Below, piece by piece: positions 59,994-64,000 of a DNA stretch of 64,000 nucleotides (the stretch's first letter is position 1; the number at the start of each line of letters is the position of its first letter). The notes under the pieces are model-generated. The model searched no databases. It was given only the letters and a program-made list of their open reading frames with translations, and was not told the DNA's origin. The translations under genes were made by a program, and so were the position numbers. Origin of the DNA: Rhodospirillales bacterium 24-66-33 (GTDB lineage Bacteria; Pseudomonadota; Alphaproteobacteria; Reyranellales; Reyranellaceae); contig NCHQ01000021.1 in the NCBI GenBank assembly GCA_002281855.1, positions 1 to 64,000 of the forward strand. Reading direction: 5' to 3'.

Positions 59994-60103
59994 CCTCACC
60001 CTGAGGAGCGCGCGCAGCGCGCGTCTCGAAGGGTCGGCAACAAAGGCGGTGCGCGTTCCCATCCTTCGAGACGCGGTCCTGCGGACCGCTCCTCAGGATG
60101 AGG
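59994..60103. repeat. Dispersed palindromic repeat, copy 3, inside the pur operon
   Basis: Same head-to-head pair as copy 1: CCTCACCCTGAGGAGC to GCGTCTCGAAGGGTCGG, then CCATCCTTCGAGACGCGG to GCTCCTCAGGATGAGG. The inner stems differ in sequence from copy 1 (GCGCGC-a-GCGCGC here). It separates purS from purQ, so the purC-L transcript must cross a long hairpin unless a promoter lies within the gap. Confidence 0.85.
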
Positions 60104-60116
60104 TTCTTCGGCTTCA

Positions 60117-60359
60117 TCAGCCCACCAGTTCGATCGAGTAGTTCTCGATCACCGTGTTGGCGAGCAGCTTCTTGCACATCTCCTCGACACGCGCCTTGGC
60201 CTTGGCCTTGTCGGTTTCGGCGAGCTCGAGTTCGATGAACTTGCCCTGGCGCACGTCGCCGACCTCCGGGAAGCCCAGACGGTTCAGGGAGTGTCCGATG
60301 GCCTTGCCCTGGGGGTCGAGCACGCCGTTCTTGAGGGTCACGTGGACTCTGACTTTCAT
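60117..60359 (-). CDS. purS: FGAM synthase subunit PurS
   Basis: 80 residues. V-R-V-H-V-T-L-K-N-G-V-L-D-P-Q-G-K-A-I at the start and V-R-Q-G-K-F-I-E-L-E in the middle are the PurS signature; it ends N-Y-S-I-E-L-V. PurS dimers bridge PurL and PurQ. It lies 9 bp after purC. Confidence 0.97.
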   Translation of the reverse strand: MKVRVHVTLKNGVLDPQGKAIGHSLNRLGFPEVGDVRQGKFIELELAETDKAKAKARVEEMCKKLLANTVIENYSIELVG

Positions 60360-60368
60360 GTCGCCTCT

Positions 60369-61133
60369 TTACTGCAGCGTGGTGGGGCCGCGCACATCGC
60401 CCGGTCCCTGGTCGATGAGGATGCCGAGGCGCCGCGCCACTTCCTGATAGGCTTCCTCGACCTTGCCGAGGTCGCGGCGGAACCGGTCCTTGTCCATCTT
60501 CTCGTTGGTCCTGAGGTCCCACAGCCGGCACGAGTCCGGGCTGATCTCGTCGGCCAGCACGATGCGGACCATGTCGTCCTCGTAGAGACGACCGAATTCG
60601 ATCTTGAAGTCGATCAGCTTGATGCCGCAGCCGAGGAAAAGGCCGAACAGGAAGTCGTTCACGCGGAGCGTCAGGGCCACGATGTCATCGAGGTCCTGGG
60701 GCGTCGCCCAGCCGAAGGCGGTGATGTGCTCTTCGGTGACCATCGGGTCGCCCAGCGCATCGTTCTTGTAGAAGAACTCCATGATGGAGCGGGGGAGCTG
60801 CGTGCCCTCCTCGACGCCGAAGCGCTTGGCGAAGGAGCCGGCCGCGACGTTGCGGACCACCACCTCGAGCGGAATGATCTCGACCTGGCGGATCAGCTGC
60901 TCGCGCATGTTCAGGCGCCGGATGAAATGGGTCGGCACGCCGATTTCCCCGAGCTTGGTCATCAGGAACTCGGAGATGCGGTTGTTGATCACCCCCTTGC
61001 CGGTGATCACCCCCTTCTTCTGGTTGTTGAACGCCGTGGCGTCGTCCTTGAAGTACTGGACGATCGTCCCGGGTTCGGGCCCCTCGAACAAGGTCTTGGC
61101 CTTGCCCTCGTAAATGCGGCGACGGCGGGACAT
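60369..61133 (-). CDS. purC: Phosphoribosylaminoimidazole-succinocarboxamide synthase PurC
   Basis: 254 residues. Y-E-G-K-A-K-T-L-F near the start, then F-K-D-D-A-T-A-F-N, the E-V-V-V-R-N-V-A-A-G-S loop and D-E-I-S-P-D-S-C-R-L-W-D are the SAICAR synthetase motifs. It joins aspartate to CAIR with ATP. First gene of the operon purC-purS-purQ-purL-bolA-grxD. The 140-bp gap to the divergent diiron-protein gene must hold the promoter; none is clear. Confidence 0.98.
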   Translation of the reverse strand: MSRRRRIYEGKAKTLFEGPEPGTIVQYFKDDATAFNNQKKGVITGKGVINNRISEFLMTKLGEIGVPTHFIRRLNMREQLIRQVEIIPLEVVVRNVAAGSFAKRFGVEEGTQLPRSIMEFFYKNDALGDPMVTEEHITAFGWATPQDLDDIVALTLRVNDFLFGLFLGCGIKLIDFKIEFGRLYEDDMVRIVLADEISPDSCRLWDLRTNEKMDKDRFRRDLGKVEEAYQEVARRLGILIDQGPGDVRGPTTLQ

Positions 61134-61273
61134 GTCTCACTCCTGCGCGGGCGATGCGGCTCGCCCGCCTGTCGGGCGGAATATGGCGGAAACGCCATGC
61201 TCCGGTACTGGGGAAAAATCCATTGAAAAAGGTGACGGGGTCGTCATATTGACTGTGGAACAGGAGGCCTCAC

Positions 61274-62389
61274 ATGGCCCAGCAAATCACTTACGACAAG
61301 GCCTATGACACGGTCGGGCGCGAGGATTTTCCGGCAATGCTGGATGTTCCCCGCTACGGGCGACGCACGGATGCCTTCGACGGCATCATTTCGGCCACCC
61401 ACGACCATTTCTGGGACCCGTTCGACAAGAGCTATATCGACTTCGACCAGCCCTTCGACATGGCGAAGACGCCCATCATGCCGCTGGACACGGTCGTCGA
61501 GCTGAAAAGCGCGGTGGCGGACCGGCTGGACGAGGGCCAGAAGATCGGGCTCGGCAACGATGTCATGCACTGGTCGATCTCCAACCTGCTGCACGGCGAG
61601 CAGGGGGCCCTGTCGCTGTCGGCCAGCCTCTGCCACATCCTGCTCGATCCCGGCGCCCAGGAATACGCCGCCAACCGGGCCCGCGAGGAGGCCCGGCATG
61701 TCGCAGGGTTCACGCGTTATATCGCCCGCCGCTGGGGGGCGCCCCTGCCGGTCGGCAAGACCATCGCGGCCGTGCTCACCGATCTGGTGACGACGGAGGA
61801 GGTCTACAAGAAGATCGTCGGCATGCAGATGCTGATCGAAGGCATCGCGATGGGCTCCTTCGCGACGCTCAACGCCAAGACCAACGACCCGGTGCTGCGC
61901 CGGCTGGTCCAGCTGGTGATGAGCGACGAGGCCTTCCATCACCGTTTCGGCCGAATCTGGGCGTCCCGGACCATCCGCCATCTCAGCGAGGACGAGCACA
62001 GAAAGGTCGAGGACTGGGCGGCCCAGATCTTCCAGACCCTGCTGTTCAACCTGATCAACGCTGAGCAGAAGCAGGTCATCTACGCCAAGTACGGGCTCGA
62101 CTGGCAGTGGGTGCGCGACGCGATGAAGGAGGTCTTCACCGACGAGGACCGCCGCGCCAACCTGAAGGAAGGCACCAACATCTTCCGCGTCCTGATCAAG
62201 ACGCTGTTGCACGCCGGCATCATCACCTCGCGCACCGCGCCGCTCTACGGCGTCTGGGTCGACATGAAGGAACTCGAAGCCGAGGGCGACGGCATCCCCG
62301 GCGACATCGTCGCCGAGGAGATGATGGTGACGCTGCGCGAGATCAACGCGAAGCGCAAGCGCATCGCCTCGAAGGACGTGGCGGCCTAA
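61274..62389 (+). CDS. Ferritin-like diiron protein, ribonucleotide-reductase-R2/AurF-like fold, unknown substrate
   Basis: 371 residues, mostly helical. Expected diiron ligands: E109 (L-H-G-E-Q-G-A-L), E139 and H142 (E-E-A-R-H), E189 (L-I-E-G-I-A-M-G) and E219 with H222 (D-E-A-F-H-H). The two ExxH pairs on separate helices are those of carboxylate-bridged oxygenases and R2-like proteins. F-D-P-F-D-K-S-Y-I-D-F near 49-57 seems a family mark. ACAGGAGG precedes the ATG. A monooxygenase, desaturase or N-oxygenase role is possible; a storage role is less likely because of the size. TTGAAA at 61223 may be part of its promoter. Confidence 0.8.
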   Translation: MAQQITYDKAYDTVGREDFPAMLDVPRYGRRTDAFDGIISATHDHFWDPFDKSYIDFDQPFDMAKTPIMPLDTVVELKSAVADRLDEGQKIGLGNDVMHWSISNLLHGEQGALSLSASLCHILLDPGAQEYAANRAREEARHVAGFTRYIARRWGAPLPVGKTIAAVLTDLVTTEEVYKKIVGMQMLIEGIAMGSFATLNAKTNDPVLRRLVQLVMSDEAFHHRFGRIWASRTIRHLSEDEHRKVEDWAAQIFQTLLFNLINAEQKQVIYAKYGLDWQWVRDAMKEVFTDEDRRANLKEGTNIFRVLIKTLLHAGIITSRTAPLYGVWVDMKELEAEGDGIPGDIVAEEMMVTLREINAKRKRIASKDVAA

Positions 62390-62404
62390 ATCTCATGTTC
62401 CCCA

Positions 62405-62418
62405 CCCCCGATAGGGGG
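62405..62418. other. Small hairpin between convergent genes
   Basis: CCCCC (62405-62409) and GGGGG (62414-62418) around GATA, within CCCCACCCCC...GGGGGAGAGG. It is a short form of a GC repeat common in alphaproteobacterial gaps. It lies between the stops of the diiron gene and the methyltransferase gene and could help end transcription from both sides; there is no T-run. Confidence 0.35.
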
Positions 62419-62439
62419 AGAGGTTAGGTGAGGGGGCAA

Positions 62440-63144
62440 CTAAGGCTTCCTCGCCAGCACGAAGCAGGAGAGGCCGGCGAGCCGGTTCAGCCGGAACAGC
62501 GGGAGTTCGGCGGCGCAGATTGCGGTGAGGAGGGCGTTCGTGAGGGCGCCCTGTTTCTTCAGGCTGCTGCGCGGCTCCGTCGTGTTGCGGTCGGCGAGGC
62601 GCACCGCGGCGGCCAGCGGGAAGACCAGGCCGAAATAGTAGCTGCCGCGCACGATCTCGAGCCCGGCCTCCTGCAGGACGGTCTCGATCGCGGGCAGACG
62701 GTAGCGCCTCTTGTGCTCGAGGAACACGTCGTGGCCGCTCCACAGGAAGTCGAAGGCGGGCACCGTCACCAGGAAATGCGCGCCGTCCGGCACCTTGCCG
62801 GCGTAGTGGCGGACGAGCCCCCGATCGTCGTCGACATGCTCCAGCACGTCCATCATCAGCACGAGGTCGCAATCGGTCGGTCCGGTGTCGCTTCGGTAGC
62901 GCACCGGCTTGCCGGCGACGCTGTCCTCGCGGTCCGCCGGATAGCCGATGTCGACGCAGAGCGCGCTCTCGGCTGACGTTCGTTCGAGCAGATGGCGCGA
63001 GAAGAAGCCCGAGCCGGCGCCGACGTCGAGCAGGCGTTTCGGCGCCAGCGAGGCCACGGCGCGGCGCAGCGCGGCAGCCTTGGAGCGGTAGTACCAATGG
63101 CTGCCGATGCCGGCGCCCAGTATGTCTTCTTCCTTGAGATCCAT
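62440..63144 (-). CDS. Class I SAM-dependent methyltransferase
   Basis: 234 residues. L-L-D-V-G-A-G-S-G-F-F-S at about 38-49 is the SAM loop, D-C-D-L-V-L-M-M-D-V-L-E-H-V-D-D near 91-106 is motif II/III, and G-A-H-F-L-V-T-V-P-A-F follows. A hydrophobic C-terminus (about 165-230) may lie on the membrane. The W-S-x-H-D-x-x-x-x-H-x-R-R-Y block is common in methyltransferases of polysaccharide or lipid clusters. It starts 6 bp after the glycosyltransferase stop, so the two are one unit, probably modifying a lipid-linked sugar. Confidence 0.88.
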   Translation of the reverse strand: MDLKEEDILGAGIGSHWYYRSKAAALRRAVASLAPKRLLDVGAGSGFFSRHLLERTSAESALCVDIGYPADREDSVAGKPVRYRSDTGPTDCDLVLMMDVLEHVDDDRGLVRHYAGKVPDGAHFLVTVPAFDFLWSGHDVFLEHKRRYRLPAIETVLQEAGLEIVRGSYYFGLVFPLAAAVRLADRNTTEPRSSLKKQGALTNALLTAICAAELPLFRLNRLAGLSCFVLARKP

Positions 63145-63150
63145 CGACGG

Positions 63151-64000
63151 TCAGGGATTCGGCGGCTCGGTCGTGCCGTCCTCGTAGACGCCCTCGACGA
63201 TGTAGATCGGCCGGCCCTTCACCTCGACGAACAGGCGGCCGAGATACTCGCCGATGATCCCGAGCGACAGGAGCTGGATGGCGCCCATCAGCAGGACTGC
63301 GATCAGCAGCGAGGCGTAGCCCGGCGTGTCGACGCCGAAGATCAACACGCGGGTGATGATGAACAGCGCGTAGAGCACCGCCACCATGGCGATCACCAGA
63401 CCGACATAGAACCAGGCGCGCAGCGGCGCGGTCGAGAAGCTCACCACGCCGTCGATGGCAAAGTTCCACAGCCGCCAGAAATTGAACTTGCTGGTCCCGG
63501 CCGCGCGCTCGGGTCGCTCGTAGGGGACGCCGACCGCGTTGAAGCCTACCCAGGCGAACAGGCCCTTCATGAAGCGGTTGCGCTCGGGCAGCTGGCGCAA
63601 CACCTCGACGGCGCGGCGGTCGACCAGCCGGAAATCGCCGACATTGGGCGGAATGCGCACCGGCGACATCGAATTGAACACCCGGTAGAACCAGCCGGCC
63701 GAGACGCGCTTGGCCGGCGTGTCAGTGTGGCGGGCCGACCGGACGCCGTAGACGATGTCGTAGCCCTCGCGCCAGCGCGCCACGAAGGTGGCGATCAGCT
63801 CCGGCGGATCCTGCAGGTCGATGTCCATCGGGATCAGCACGTCGCCGCGGGCATGGTCGATGCCGGCGGTGAGGGCGGCCTCCTTGCCGAAGTTGCGCGA
63901 CAGGTTGACGATGCGGATGCGCCGGTCGGTGCGGCCGCGGTGGAACAGCCGGGCGAAGGTGTTGTCGCGCGAGCCGTCGTTGACGAACACGATCTCGAAC
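63151..64000 (-). CDS. Glycosyltransferase family 2, polyprenyl-phosphate type, N-terminus outside the window
   Basis: The visible 282 residues include E-I-V-F-V-N-D-G-S-R-D-N, N-F-G-K-E-A-A-L-T-A-G and D-I-D-L-Q-D-P-P-E, the GT2 motifs around the nucleotide-sugar and metal. Two C-terminal membrane helices (about 190-215 and 228-255 of the visible part) and the end K-G-R-P-I-Y-I-V-E are those of the DPMS/ArnC/GtrB group, which transfer a sugar to polyprenyl phosphate. About 30-40 N-terminal residues lie beyond base 64000. Coupled to the methyltransferase gene downstream. Confidence 0.92.
   Translation of the reverse strand, partial: FEIVFVNDGSRDNTFARLFHRGRTDRRIRIVNLSRNFGKEAALTAGIDHARGDVLIPMDIDLQDPPELIATFVARWREGYDIVYGVRSARHTDTPAKRVSAGWFYRVFNSMSPVRIPPNVGDFRLVDRRAVEVLRQLPERNRFMKGLFAWVGFNAVGVPYERPERAAGTSKFNFWRLWNFAIDGVVSFSTAPLRAWFYVGLVIAMVAVLYALFIITRVLIFGVDTPGYASLLIAVLLMGAIQLLSLGIIGEYLGRLFVEVKGRPIYIVEGVYEDGTTEPPNP

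Overview
The window is a high-GC chromosomal segment from an alphaproteobacterium. The evidence is a purC-purS-purQ-purL-bolA-grxD block, an alphaproteobacterial-type S4 protein, an ethylmalonyl-CoA mutase, a short-chain-acyl regulator of the ScfR/RamB type beside prpDCB, many solute-binding-protein transporters (two TRAP systems and three orphan ABC binding proteins), and short palindromic repeats of the kind dispersed in Rhizobiales and Rhodospirillales. The genus cannot be fixed from sequence reading alone; a Reyranella-like or related soil organism is a guess. No rRNA, tRNA, CRISPR array, intact transposase or prophage was seen.

Layout. 1-2.2 kb: the end of exbD, a histidine-rich PepSY membrane protein and nikR, which looks like a TonB-energised nickel uptake and control module. 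2.2-12.3 kb: propionate and one-carbon metabolism. A ScfR-type regulator diverges from prpD-prpC-prpB, followed closely by metE and folB; meaA converges on folB. 12.4-20.7 kb: envelope and uncharacterised genes (DUF898 membrane protein plus M48 protease, a small chlorite-dismutase-family protein, an ATP-grasp enzyme, a von Willebrand A lipoprotein with a membrane partner, an M23 peptidase, a DUF305 protein). 20.7-26.6 kb: a TRAP transporter, an ABC-F protein and an enolase-superfamily enzyme, all on the minus strand. 26.6-38 kb: a GIY-YIG relic inside a repeat, citramalate synthase, an EmrAB-type pump, a TrmJ-like methyltransferase, OsmC, rpsD and an RND pump.

38-44.5 kb: one plus-strand catabolic cluster (amidase, acetyltransferase, AtzH-like protein, amidohydrolase, then a full TRAP transporter), probably importing and degrading an amide or acid. 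44.8-52.7 kb: three paralogous family-5 substrate-binding proteins without permeases, two of them a tandem duplication that also copied the terminator and a scrap of the adjoining dioxygenase gene, with a 2OG oxygenase and a divergent HxlR regulator/flavodoxin pair between them. 52.7-56.1 kb: a 1156-residue Calx-beta repeat protein, the most unusual gene in the window. 56.3-61.1 kb: the purine operon ending in bolA and grxD. 61.3-64 kb: a diiron ferritin-like protein, a methyltransferase and a truncated polyprenyl-phosphate-type glycosyltransferase.

Coding is dense and on both strands. Very long ORFs antisense to real genes are a by-product of high GC and were left out. Start codons were chosen from ribosome binding sites and family alignments known from memory; no database search was possible.
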